Origin: Clostridiales bacterium
GTDB lineage: Bacteria; Bacillota; Clostridia; Oscillospirales; Oscillospiraceae
DNA length: 64,000 bases
Assembly (NCBI GenBank): GCA_022764045.1
Contig: JALERU010000049.1
Coordinates: 1-64,000, forward strand
Direction: 5' to 3'
Each line of letters starts with the position of its first letter. Within the stretch, counting starts at the first letter, position 1. The translations under genes and the position numbers were made by a program. Of the stretch, positions 42,048 to 49,749 are shown one piece after another. The notes beneath the pieces were generated by a model. That model saw nothing but the letters and a program-made list of their open reading frames with translations. It had not been told where the DNA came from and searched no databases.

Positions 42048-42734
42048 TTATGGCTTTTCCCTGGAAATGATCAGCGAAAAGTATCCCGCGTCGTCGGGGA
42101 TCTCTTCCACGCTGTGGTAGAGCCGTTCTGTCTCCATGCCGCAGTTCTCCACGGCCTTCCCCTGGCGCCCCCTCCGGCGGAGAAGGTCCTTTACCTCCCC
42201 CATGCGGCTGGCCGATTTCATCAGTACATAGGTCCCCGGTTCCTCCAAGGAAGGCTGGGCCTGATGGGCCGCCGGGATCACATGGAGGGGCTCGTCCCAC
42301 GCCGCCAGGGGCAGGCCCAGCCGGGCCGCCGCCGCGCAGAAAGAGGGGATGCCGCTGACCAGCTCCACCGGATAGCCGTCCGCCTCCAGGATTTTCTGGA
42401 GGTAGGAAAAGGTGCAATAGATCGTAGGGTCTCCCAGGGTCAGGTAAACCACGTTTTTCCCCTGGTCCAAATAGGCCTCTAAGATCTTGGCTCCGGCCTG
42501 GTGGGCCCGGGCCATGGCTGCCCGGTCCTTGACCATGGGCGTATCCATGGGGACCAGGGTTTTCTCCGCCAGCTCCGGGACGTTTTTCCGCGCAATCTGA
42601 TAGGCCACCGACTCTTCCGGCTCCCGACTGGGCACCGCGATGATCTCGTTCTCCCGAATCAGGCGGATGGCTTTCAGCGTCATCAGCTCAGGGTCCCCCG
42701 GGCCCACCCCAACACCATAGGCAATTCCCCCCAT
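42048..42734 (-). CDS. cbiL: (Cobalt-)precorrin-2 C20-methyltransferase
   Basis: This 228-residue SAM-dependent tetrapyrrole methylase starts with YGVGVGPGDPELMTLKAI. VVYLTLGDPTIYCTFSYLQ near residue 97 and VSGIPSFCAAAARLGLPLA near 130 are the SAM-binding and CbiL-type signatures. It methylates C20 of cobalt-factor II / precorrin-2, the methyl group later lost in ring contraction. It is the only corrin-ring gene outside the main cluster, 1.9 kb beyond cbiC and separated by queT, aroK and a small gene. The ATG at 42734 follows aaaggggaga; the longer track ORF runs through its promoter. Confidence 0.93.
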   Translation of the reverse strand: MGGIAYGVGVGPGDPELMTLKAIRLIRENEIIAVPSREPEESVAYQIARKNVPELAEKTLVPMDTPMVKDRAAMARAHQAGAKILEAYLDQGKNVVYLTLGDPTIYCTFSYLQKILEADGYPVELVSGIPSFCAAAARLGLPLAAWDEPLHVIPAAHQAQPSLEEPGTYVLMKSASRMGEVKDLLRRRGRQGKAVENCGMETERLYHSVEEIPDDAGYFSLIISREKP

Positions 42735-42785
42735 GGCCGCTCTCCCCTTTCCGTGTTCCTGCCCTTGGGCAGGTTTGCTCCCTTG

Positions 42786-42814
42786 ATTATATTGGGTCTC
42801 TTCCAAAAAGGCAA
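42786..42814 (-). promoter_or_regulatory. Promoter of cbiL
   Basis: On the minus strand TTGCCT, a 17-bp spacer and TATAAT give a strong sigma-A promoter about 45 nt before the start region. cbiL can therefore be transcribed apart from the main operon. Confidence 0.7.
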
Positions 42815-42860
42815 GAGGCGGAATATGACAGAAAATTCCTACCGGCACCGTCGCCATGCG

Positions 42861-42883
42861 CAAATCCTTTATATTAGGATTTG
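42861..42883. promoter_or_regulatory. 8-bp inverted repeat upstream of cbiL
   Basis: caaatcct and aggatttg flank a 7-bp AT spacer between the divergent cbiL and queT promoters. The size and place fit an operator, but no regulator is known. Confidence 0.4.
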
Positions 42884-42937
42884 AAGGCATGGGGCTCTGG
42901 TTTTGGAAAAATTCCTCTGGTAAATTGTCTCCTGTTA

Positions 42938-42946
42938 TGGTATGAT
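42938..42946 (+). promoter_or_regulatory. Extended -10 promoter of queT
   Basis: TGGTATGAT is a good extended -10. The start would be near 42953, directly before the structured leader. Confidence 0.55.
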
Positions 42947-42952
42947 GTTTGC

Positions 42953-43058
42953 GACTGGTTTCCACACCCCGGTCCAACCGGCGAGGACAGGCTGCTTGCC
43001 CCTCGCCGCTGTGCGGTTCGCGCGCCGTACTCTAAATACGAAAATGGAGGCAACGACT
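42953..43058 (+). promoter_or_regulatory. Structured leader of queT, candidate preQ1 (class III-like) riboswitch
   Basis: The 109-nt leader contains ccggt/accgg, a 7-bp stem ggcgagg/cctcgcc with a large loop, and further G/C-rich complementarity (gcgg...ccgc) before the aatggagg ribosome binding site. queT genes in this bacterial group are known to follow preQ1-sensing riboswitches. I cannot confirm the ligand-binding core by eye, so the class is inferred from context and structure. Confidence 0.45.
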
Positions 43059-43061
43059 TTT

Positions 43062-43598
43062 ATGCGCTCAAAAACTCATCTGCTGGCCCTGAACGGGGTC
43101 ATTGCTGCGGCTTACGCCGCCCTGACCTTGGTGGCATCCGCCATGAACCTGGCCTACGGGCCGGTGCAGTTTCGGTTTTCCGAAGCTCTCACCGTGCTCC
43201 CCTTCCTTTTCCCCGGCACCTGGCCGGGTCTTTTTGTGGGCTGCCTGGTGGCGAACCTGCTGAGCCCTTACGGCCCCTTGGATATCGTCATCGGCTCCTT
43301 GGCTACCTTTTTGGCCGCTCTGCTCACCCAGAAGACCAACCATCCCTGGCTGGCTCCCCTGCCCCCCGTGCTGTGCAACATGGTGCTGGTGGGCGGCATG
43401 CTGGCCTGGTACGAGGTGGGCTTCTCCGCCCAGTTCCTCCCCCTCTTTGCCGTCAACGCCCTGTGGGTTGGCATTGGCGAGGCTGTGGTGTGCTATGTGC
43501 TGGGGATTCTGCTCATTCGGGCGGTTCCCAAGGTCTCTTACCTCCGCCAGTTTGTTCCAGAGGCGCGCCGGGGGCTTCGGCCGTCTCGTGTGGCGTGA
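43062..43598 (+). CDS. queT: QueT-family queuosine precursor transporter
   Basis: This 178-residue membrane protein has about five or six segments and the QueT pattern: LALNGVIAAAYAALTLV, then GPVQFRFSEALTVLPFLFPG, GLFVGCLVANLLSPYG and DIVIGSLATFLAALLT. It acts as the substrate-binding S component of an ECF transporter for preQ1 or preQ0. The start at 43062 (MRSKTHLL) follows tggagg; upstream codons are leader. It is monocistronic, with a strong terminator. Confidence 0.9.
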   Translation: MRSKTHLLALNGVIAAAYAALTLVASAMNLAYGPVQFRFSEALTVLPFLFPGTWPGLFVGCLVANLLSPYGPLDIVIGSLATFLAALLTQKTNHPWLAPLPPVLCNMVLVGGMLAWYEVGFSAQFLPLFAVNALWVGIGEAVVCYVLGILLIRAVPKVSYLRQFVPEARRGLRPSRVA

Positions 43599-43614
43599 GC
43601 ATTCCATCCCAATC

Positions 43615-43654
43615 AAAAAGCAGGTCCCCTTGCGCGAGGGGGACCTGCTTTTTT
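43615..43654. terminator. Bidirectional terminator between queT and aroK
   Basis: aaaaagcaggtcccc pairs with the matching arm ggggacctgctttttt around ttgcgcga. The A-run and T-run allow use on both strands, and the last bases are the aroK stop region. Confidence 0.88.
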
Positions 43655-44163
43655 CACCGCTGTTTTTGCTTTTCCAGGGCCCGGAGGACCCGGGCCAGGG
43701 TGTGCTCAATGTCCTGGCCGCCGCAGTCCACTGTGATATGGGCGTATGTTTCATAAAGAGGAACCCGCTCATCATAGAGCATCCGCAGGGTCTGGCCGGG
43801 GCGGAGGACCACCCCCCGGTTTTTCAGGTTCCCCAGCCGCCGGGACAGGGCCCGGTAGCCCAGCTTCAAATAGACCACGGTGCCTAGCTGGCGTAGATGG
43901 GCCATCCCCTGGGGCTCATACACGACGCTGCCGCCGGTGGCAATGACGGAGTGTTCCGCCGCAAGCCCGGCGCAGACCTCACCCTCGATGGCAAGAAAGC
44001 CGTCGATGCCGTGCCGGGCGATGAGCTCCCGCAGCAGGGCACCCTCCCGGTTTTGGATCACAAGGTCGGTGTCCAGAAAGGTCATCCCCAGGCTTTTGGC
44101 CAGCAGGACCCCCAAGGTGCTCTTTCCCACCCCGGGCATGCCGATGAGGATCACATTGTTCAT
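43654..44163 (-). CDS. aroK: Shikimate kinase
   Basis: This 169-residue kinase has P-loop GMPGVGKST at residues 8-16, DTDLVIQ at 32-38 with the shikimate-binding Asp, the GGSVVY loop near 78, and the arginine-rich lid (NRGVVLRPGQTL) near 116. It phosphorylates shikimate in the chorismate pathway. Length is standard. It is a single gene here, away from other aro genes. The start at 44163 follows ggggaga; the track ORF begins 69 nt upstream in the leader. Confidence 0.93.
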   Translation of the reverse strand: MNNVILIGMPGVGKSTLGVLLAKSLGMTFLDTDLVIQNREGALLRELIARHGIDGFLAIEGEVCAGLAAEHSVIATGGSVVYEPQGMAHLRQLGTVVYLKLGYRALSRRLGNLKNRGVVLRPGQTLRMLYDERVPLYETYAHITVDCGGQDIEHTLARVLRALEKQKQR

Positions 44164-44243
44164 GGTGGTCTCCCCTTTTCCAGTTTTTGCTCCCACACCT
44201 TCAGTTGATTGCATCTGCAAACAGATTAGCACAGGTTAACTAT

Positions 44244-44252
44244 AGTATACCA
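44244..44252 (-). promoter_or_regulatory. Extended -10 promoter of aroK
   Basis: TGGTATACT on the minus strand, about 80 nt before the aroK start. The -35 is poor. Confidence 0.45.
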
Positions 44253-44261
44253 CCAGAACCC

Positions 44262-44543
44262 TTAAAAAGGAAGAGGGAAAATTCCCGTGGCCAGCAGCCA
44301 CACCGCCGAGGCAATTCCCCCGCCCACCAGGGCCGAGGCCGCCAGCACCCATCGCCGCCGCCATCTTGCCCGGGGGGAGGTCCGGGTCAGATAGGCGTCG
44401 GCCACCTCCTGGGCCCGTTTCAAAACCTGCTCCTCCGGCGCCCCCTGGGGGACCTCTTCCCGCAGAAGAAAAATCGCCTGCTCAAACCACTTTTTATCCG
44501 GTGACTTCACCACCACCACCCGGCGGGATACCCCTTTCACCAT
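44262..44543 (-). CDS. Small conserved membrane protein of unknown function
   Basis: This 93-residue protein starts VKGVSRRVVVVKSPDKKWFEQAIFLLREEV, followed by an acidic helix (QVLKRAQEVADAYL), a basic stretch (RARWRRRW) and one C-terminal membrane segment (VLAASALVGGGIASAVWLLATGIF). It would face the cytoplasm with a tail anchor. I recall similar short proteins in other Oscillospiraceae, but no function. The ATG at 44543 follows aaaggag. It stands between aroK and the cobalamin operon, all on the minus strand. Confidence 0.65.
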   Translation of the reverse strand: MVKGVSRRVVVVKSPDKKWFEQAIFLLREEVPQGAPEEQVLKRAQEVADAYLTRTSPRARWRRRWVLAASALVGGGIASAVWLLATGIFPLPF

Positions 44544-44641
44544 GGATACCACTCCTTTCCGTTTCTTCCAGTATGGACGGCAGGGCCGGGTTTTATACGG
44601 ATCAGAAAACTGCCCTCTGCTTTTTTCTGGAGGGTGCTCGT

Positions 44642-45313
44642 TTATTGCCAGCCCCGTTTTGTGGGGTCCAGCATGTCGGCAGCCTGATAGATGAGGGCGT
44701 TACAAATGGCGGCGGCCACGTTGCTGCCACCCTTGCGACCCATGGCCAGGATGGCGGGAACCCGGAGGCGGCGGCAGAGAGCCAGCATCTGCTCCTTGGC
44801 TTCCGCCACGTTCACAAAGCCCACAGGCACGCCGATGACCAGAGCCGGGCGGAGGCCCCTTTCCATCTGCCGGGCGATCTCAAACAGGGCGGTGGGGGCG
44901 TTCCCCACAGCCAGAATGGCCCCCGGATGCTCCCGGGCAGCCCGGACCATGGCGGCCACGGCACGGGTGGTGCCCTGCTCTTTGGCCTGTTGGGCCACCG
45001 ACGGGTCGGCCATAAAACAGACCGCCTGGGCGCCCAGCTTTTCCAGCCCCGGTTTGCTGATCCCTGACCGGGCCATGTTGGTGTCGGTGACAATGGGGGT
45101 CCCCCGGCTGAGGGCCTCCGCCCCCAGGCGGACGGCGTCCTCCGTGAAGATTAAGTTCTCCGCGTAATCAAAATCCGCTGTGGTGTGGATCACCCGCTTC
45201 ACCACAGGGGCCTGCTCCGGCTGAAGCTGAATGCCCCGTTGGGTGAGCTCTTGGGTGATGATAGCCATACTGGTGCGCTCAATATCAGCGGGCTTGCTGT
45301 GGATCTGCGTCAT
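44642..45313 (-). CDS. cbiC: Cobalt-precorrin-8 methylmutase
   Basis: This 223-residue enzyme moves the C11 methyl group to C12 to form cobyrinate. VIHTTADFDYAENL near residue 41 carries the catalytic histidine, and VTDTNMARSGI, AVGNAPTALFE and VIGVPVGFVNVAEAKE are family signatures. It is the last gene of the operon. Its start lies 29 nt inside the end of cbiP, the longest overlap in the cluster. The ATG follows gagagggga. Confidence 0.95.
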   Translation of the reverse strand: MTQIHSKPADIERTSMAIITQELTQRGIQLQPEQAPVVKRVIHTTADFDYAENLIFTEDAVRLGAEALSRGTPIVTDTNMARSGISKPGLEKLGAQAVCFMADPSVAQQAKEQGTTRAVAAMVRAAREHPGAILAVGNAPTALFEIARQMERGLRPALVIGVPVGFVNVAEAKEQMLALCRRLRVPAILAMGRKGGSNVAAAICNALIYQAADMLDPTKRGWQ

Positions 45314-46799
45314 GTTCCCCTCTCCTTTTCTGGCTCCGTTCCATGGCGGTGTAGATGGCGGGCAGGTCCAGGCTTTGGCGAACGATCTCCGCCAGCCGGT
45401 CCAACTGCCGCTCCTGGTGGTCGCGATGGCTCTCTGCGCCAACCGCCGTCCCTTCCATCCCCTTCCGGGCCAAGAGCCATTGGGCCAGGCGGTCGGTCAA
45501 CTCCCCGGCGTCGAAAAGGCCGTGGAGATAGGTGCCAAAAACTTCTCCTTGGACCGCCCCGTCGGGCTGTCCCTGGGACAGACGGCAGAAGGGTTCTCCC
45601 GCCACCTCCGTGCGGCCCATGTGGATCTCATAACCCTCCAGCCTTGCCCCAGAAAAGGGGACAGCCTCCACCACCCCCTCCACCCGGGTTCGGGTCTTTT
45701 TGGGGGTGAACACCGTCCGGCAGGGCAGCAGACCCAGGCCCGCAAGGGTGCCCCGGCGCTCCACCCCCTGGGGATCGTCCAGGGTCTGGCCCAACATCTG
45801 ATAGCCGCCGCAGATCCCCAGCACCGGGGTGCCCGAGGCAGCCAGATGCTTGACGGCCGTCTCTAACCCGTTCTGCCGCAGCCACAACAAATCCTCCATG
45901 GTGTTTTTCGTGCCGGGAAGGATGACCAGGTCCGGTCTTCCCAGCTCCCTCGCCTGACGCACATAGCGAACCCCCAACGCCTCATGGTGTTCCAGGGGGC
46001 TGAAATCCGTGAAATTGGAGAGCCGGGGCAGCCGGATCACCGCGATGTCCACCGGCTTATGGCAGGCAGTCTGCTCCAGGCAGGGGGCCAGGGAGTCCTC
46101 GTCGTCGATGTCCACCTGGGCGTAAGGCACCACACCCAGCACCGGGACGTGGGTTTTTTCCTCCAGCATCGCCAAGCCGGGCTCCAGAAGGGTCACATCC
46201 CCCCGGAATTTGTTGATCACGCACCCCACCACCCTGGCCCGCTCCTGGGGCTCCAGCAGGGCCAGGGTGCCGTAAAGCTGGGCGAAGACCCCGCCCCGGT
46301 CGATGTCCCCCACCAGCAGGACGGGGGCGTCCACCAGCTTGGCCAGGCCCATGTTGACGATGTCGTCCTCCTTCAAGTTGATCTCCGCCGGGCTGCCGGC
46401 GCCTTCGATGACGATGATGTCGTTTTCCCGGCAAAGGCTGTGATAGGCCGCCATAATCTCCGGGATCAGACTTTTTTTCTGCTTAAAATAGTCCGCCGCC
46501 CGGTAATCCCCCCGGACCTGGCCATGGACAATGAGTTGGCTGCCCACATCGCTGGAGGGCTTGAGGAGGATGGGGTTCATCCGCACGTCAGGCTCCCGGC
46601 CAGCGGCCAAGGCCTGGACAACTTGGGCCCGGCCCATCTCCAAGCCCTCCCGGGTGATGTAGCTGTTGAGGGCCATGTTTTGGCTCTTAAAGGGGGCCAC
46701 CCGGTGGCCGTCCTGGTGAAAGATTCGGCACAGGGCCGCCGTCAACAGGCTCTTGCCCACCCCGGACATGGTCCCCTGGACCATGATACACTTCGTCAT
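45285..46799 (-). CDS. cbiP: Cobyric acid synthase
   Basis: This 504-residue glutamine-dependent amidotransferase amidates four carboxylates of adenosyl-cobyrinate diamide. The N-terminal dethiobiotin-synthetase-like domain has P-loop VQGTMSGVGKS, NMALNSY and NKFRGD. The C-terminal glutaminase domain has GTKNTMEDL, the nucleophile in GICGGYQMLG near residue 332 and GYEIHMGRT. Length is standard. The ATG overlaps the cobD stop by 4 nt, and the 3' end overlaps cbiC by 29 nt. Confidence 0.95.
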   Translation of the reverse strand: MTKCIMVQGTMSGVGKSLLTAALCRIFHQDGHRVAPFKSQNMALNSYITREGLEMGRAQVVQALAAGREPDVRMNPILLKPSSDVGSQLIVHGQVRGDYRAADYFKQKKSLIPEIMAAYHSLCRENDIIVIEGAGSPAEINLKEDDIVNMGLAKLVDAPVLLVGDIDRGGVFAQLYGTLALLEPQERARVVGCVINKFRGDVTLLEPGLAMLEEKTHVPVLGVVPYAQVDIDDEDSLAPCLEQTACHKPVDIAVIRLPRLSNFTDFSPLEHHEALGVRYVRQARELGRPDLVILPGTKNTMEDLLWLRQNGLETAVKHLAASGTPVLGICGGYQMLGQTLDDPQGVERRGTLAGLGLLPCRTVFTPKKTRTRVEGVVEAVPFSGARLEGYEIHMGRTEVAGEPFCRLSQGQPDGAVQGEVFGTYLHGLFDAGELTDRLAQWLLARKGMEGTAVGAESHRDHQERQLDRLAEIVRQSLDLPAIYTAMERSQKRRGEHDADPQQAR

Positions 46800-47848
46800 G
46801 GAATACACCTCCTCATGGCTTGCATCAGCCGGCGGTTTTCCTCCTCTCCCCGGACAGCGATCCGATACCAGCCGGGGCCCAGACCGGAATAGTTGGCACA
46901 GCTGCGGATCAGAACCCCTTGGGCCTCCAGCTTTTGCGCCAGATGGACGTCCTGGGCAAAGAAGAGAATATAGTTGGCTTGGCCCGGCACCACATGGCAG
47001 CCCAGATTCTTTAAGGCTTCCTGCAAAAAGGCCCGTTGGGTTTGGATGAGACCACGCAGCCGCTGTCCATATTCCCTTTCCCCCAGGGCCGCCATCCCCG
47101 CCGCCTGGGCCAGGTTGGACACCGGCCAGGGCTGCCCGGCCTGGGCCATGGCTTCCAGCAGGGGGAAATCCTGACACAGGCAATAGCCCAGGCGGACCCC
47201 CGCCAGGCCGTAAAATTTGGTGAAGGCCCGCAAAATCAGCAGCCGGTGCCGGGCGAGAACCGGAACTAGGGAATGGCTTCGGTCTGTCAAAAATTCCTCA
47301 AAACATTCGTCCACCACCAGCAACACGCCGCAAGTGTCGCACTTTGCCAAAATCTTCTCCAATAGCTCTCGGTCAGTGATCTGCCCGGCGGGGTTGCTGG
47401 GTTCGCAGAGGAAGAGCACATCCAGCGCCGGTGTGATCCAGGGCAGGATGCCCTCGGTCACCTGAAAGGACTCCTCTTTTGAAAGGGGATACTCTGTCAC
47501 CCGGCAGCCCACCCGGGACAGGGCCGCCGCGTATTCCGAAAAGGTCGGGGCGGTCACCAGAGCCCGCCCGGGCCGGAGGGCCAGCGCCAAGCGGTCAATG
47601 AGGTCGGAGGCCCCGTTGCCGCAGAGGATTTGCCCTGGGGCGACACCGTGATACGCCCCCAGGCTCTCCCGGAGCCGGCGGCACTGGGGGTCGGGATATC
47701 GGGAGACCTGATCCATGGCCCGGACCAGGGCCGCCTTTACTCCCGCCGGCGGGCCCAACGGGCTGACGTTGGCGGAAAAATCCAGGGGCTGGCTGTGGTA
47801 TTTTTGTTCATAGCCGGCCCAGTCGCCGCCGTGGGTTCTGTTCATCAT
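46796..47848 (-). CDS. cobD: Threonine-phosphate decarboxylase
   Basis: This 350-residue PLP enzyme of the histidinol-phosphate aminotransferase fold makes (R)-1-amino-2-propanol phosphate from threonine phosphate. Signatures are HGGD near the N-terminus, DFSANVSPLGPP, GNGASDLI, CEPSNPAGQ, and the PLP lysine in RAFTKFYGLAGVRLGY near residue 214. It begins MM with ATG at 47848, overlapping the cbiB stop by 4 nt. The cobD symbol follows Salmonella usage. HisC-like function is less likely given the operon. Confidence 0.92.
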   Translation of the reverse strand: MMNRTHGGDWAGYEQKYHSQPLDFSANVSPLGPPAGVKAALVRAMDQVSRYPDPQCRRLRESLGAYHGVAPGQILCGNGASDLIDRLALALRPGRALVTAPTFSEYAAALSRVGCRVTEYPLSKEESFQVTEGILPWITPALDVLFLCEPSNPAGQITDRELLEKILAKCDTCGVLLVVDECFEEFLTDRSHSLVPVLARHRLLILRAFTKFYGLAGVRLGYCLCQDFPLLEAMAQAGQPWPVSNLAQAAGMAALGEREYGQRLRGLIQTQRAFLQEALKNLGCHVVPGQANYILFFAQDVHLAQKLEAQGVLIRSCANYSGLGPGWYRIAVRGEEENRRLMQAMRRCIP

Positions 47849-48819
47849 AGCATCCTCCCCAGGAAACAGAGGCCCAGCCGCAGGGCCCCCAGCAAAAGCA
47901 GGCTTACTGTGCCCCCCAAATAGAGCAAGCGGTTGGCCCGCAAAATGTCCTCCGGCTGGATGGGCCGCGTGGGATCGCCGATGGTGGGCTTCTCATCGCG
48001 CTGGCCGAAGTACCAGGCCGGCCCCGCCAGTTGGACCCCCAGGGCCCCGGCCATGGCGGCCTCGGTCTGGGCCGAGTTGGGGCTGGCGTGGTTACGCCGG
48101 TCCCGCCGCCAAATTCTCCAGGCCCCCTTGGGGTCTTCCCCCGCCAGCCAGGCAGCCGCCACCAGCAGCAGGGCGGACAGGCGGGCGGGAATCCAGTTGG
48201 CCACATCGTCCAGCCGGGCTGCCCAGCGGCCAAAATACAGGTATGTTTCATTGCGGTAGCCCACCATGCTGTCCATGGTGTTGATGGCCTTATAGCACAG
48301 GGCCAGGGGCGCGCCCCCCAGCAAGAGGAAGCACAGGGGGGCCACCACCCCGTCGGAAAAATTTTCCGCCACGGTCTCTACCGCCGCTTTGGTGACCCCC
48401 TCCCGGTCTAGACGTTCCGTATCCCGGCCCACGATCCGGCTCACCGCCCGGCGGGCCTCCTGGAGGGTGGAGGTGGTAAGGGCCCAGTACACCCGGCGGC
48501 TCTCCTGGCCCAGCCCCCGCAGGGCCAAAGCCTGCCAGCCCCAAAGAACCGCCAAAAGAAACCGGAAGCCGGGATGGACCTTTCCCAGCGCCCACAGGGC
48601 CAGGCCGCTGATCACCAGGGTACCCACCGGCAGGAGGATCGCCAGAACAGCCCCTGCGGCCAGCTCTCCCCCACCGGTTTTGGGGAAAACCCGCCGCAAA
48701 AGCCTTTCCAGCCCGGTGATGGCCTTTCCCATCCAGACCACCGGGTGGGGCATCCAGGCGGGGTCGCCCAGCAGGAGATCCAAAAGAAAACTGAGAACCG
48801 CTGCCGCCAAGATCTCCAT
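47845..48819 (-). CDS. cbiB: Adenosylcobinamide-phosphate synthase
   Basis: This 324-residue membrane protein has several hydrophobic segments and starts with the family pattern LLDLLLGDPAWMPHPVVWMG. SRIVGRDTERLDREGVTKAAVETVAENFSDGVVAPL and YKAINTMDSMVGYRNE are diagnostic. It joins the aminopropanol arm to cobyric acid. Product of cobD, encoded next, is its substrate. The ATG at 48819 lies 1 nt beyond the cobC stop, so its ribosome binding site (gggagg) is inside cobC. Confidence 0.95.
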   Translation of the reverse strand: MEILAAAVLSFLLDLLLGDPAWMPHPVVWMGKAITGLERLLRRVFPKTGGGELAAGAVLAILLPVGTLVISGLALWALGKVHPGFRFLLAVLWGWQALALRGLGQESRRVYWALTTSTLQEARRAVSRIVGRDTERLDREGVTKAAVETVAENFSDGVVAPLCFLLLGGAPLALCYKAINTMDSMVGYRNETYLYFGRWAARLDDVANWIPARLSALLLVAAAWLAGEDPKGAWRIWRRDRRNHASPNSAQTEAAMAGALGVQLAGPAWYFGQRDEKPTIGDPTRPIQPEDILRANRLLYLGGTVSLLLLGALRLGLCFLGRML

Positions 48820-48820
48820 G

Positions 48821-49414
48821 CTATTTCCTCCCTGTGTAGTCGTTCTCCCCCAGCAAGGTGAGGGTTCGGTGGGACTGCCAAAGGCCGGCGTCCAGCACAT
48901 AGCTCCGGCCGCAGGCCAAGCTCCAGTCAAAATAGGACCGGGCCGGACGGGCAAAGGCGGCCATAGCCGCCATCTGGGTGCCCCCGTGGGCCACGATGGT
49001 CAGGCTCCCCTCTCCACGGGCCAGGGCCTCATCCACTAGACCGGCAAAGGCCCGGCAGACCCGCTGGGAAAAGGTCTCTATGCTTTCGCCTCCGGGGCAG
49101 GTCCCTTGGCACATCCCATCCACCCAGGCTCGGTAATCGAGGTCGTTCTCCATGTCCTGGGCACTGCGGCCCTCGAAGGCACCGAAGTTCATTTCGCCCA
49201 AGTCGGGTACCACCACCAGACGGGCCTTGGGAAAGAGAATTTCCGCCGTCTGACGGGTCCGTTTTAAGGCGGTAATATAGACTGCTTGCGGGGTGCTTTC
49301 AGCAGGGCGCAACGCTTCCTTTCCCTTCTGGGACAAAGGCACGTCGCTGATCCCCTGATACCGGCCGGTCTCTTGCCACAGGGTCTTCCCGTGGCGGATG
49401 AGCTCCACGGTCAT
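48821..49414 (-). CDS. cobC: Alpha-ribazole phosphatase (histidine phosphatase family)
   Basis: This 197-residue phosphatase begins VELIRHGKT, the phosphohistidine motif, followed by ALKRTRQTAEIL, LGEMNFGAFEGRS and a second histidine in IVAHGGTQ. It removes phosphate from alpha-ribazole phosphate or the cobalamin phosphate in loop assembly. Assignment to cobC rather than another phosphoglycerate-mutase-like enzyme rests on the gene cluster. The ATG at 49414 overlaps the preceding stop by 4 nt. Confidence 0.88.
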   Translation of the reverse strand: MTVELIRHGKTLWQETGRYQGISDVPLSQKGKEALRPAESTPQAVYITALKRTRQTAEILFPKARLVVVPDLGEMNFGAFEGRSAQDMENDLDYRAWVDGMCQGTCPGGESIETFSQRVCRAFAGLVDEALARGEGSLTIVAHGGTQMAAMAAFARPARSYFDWSLACGRSYVLDAGLWQSHRTLTLLGENDYTGRK

Positions 49415-49749
49415 GGCTGCTCCCCCTTGAGGACCTGGGGCAGGCCGCAGCACACCCGCACCACCACCTCCGCCCGCTGGGCCAGCAGGCAGGCCAGACG
49501 GCCGGCGGCCTCCCGGCTTTGGCGCTGGTGGGCCGAGACGGGCACCACCCCGCCGCCCACCTCCGTGGCGATCACCACCTCGTGGTGGGCCAGGGTTTGG
49601 GCCAAGACCTCCAGGTCTTCTGCTTGTCCGGCGGCCAAGTCCTGGACATCCCAAACCGCCCGCTGGGCCAGTTCTTCCTCTGTCCAACCCAAAGCGGTGC
49701 GAATATACTCTCGTTTCCCCGCAAACAGCGGGCCGGTTACAAAAATCAT
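49411..49749 (-). CDS. Short CobU-like P-loop protein
   Basis: This 112-residue protein begins IFVTGPLFAGKREYI, a P-loop in the place of the CobU motif, and ends with VVIATEVGGGVVPVS...RVCCGLPQVLKG, like the C-terminal part of CobU. The central region with the guanylylated histidine (RI..H) is missing, so it is about 60 residues shorter than CobU. It may be a subunit partner of the full-length CobU two genes upstream or a separate kinase. It overlaps both cobS and cobC by 4 nt and so is expressed with them. Confidence 0.7.
   Translation of the reverse strand: MIFVTGPLFAGKREYIRTALGWTEEELAQRAVWDVQDLAAGQAEDLEVLAQTLAHHEVVIATEVGGGVVPVSAHQRQSREAAGRLACLLAQRAEVVVRVCCGLPQVLKGEQP

Noticed and set aside
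41797-42417. 206-aa minus-strand ORF overlapping cbiL
   Set aside because: Pro/Gly/Arg-rich frame-shifted shadow of cbiL.
42735-42790. Cobalamin riboswitch before cbiL
   Set aside because: The region between promoter and start is about 45 nt and has no B12-box-like sequence.
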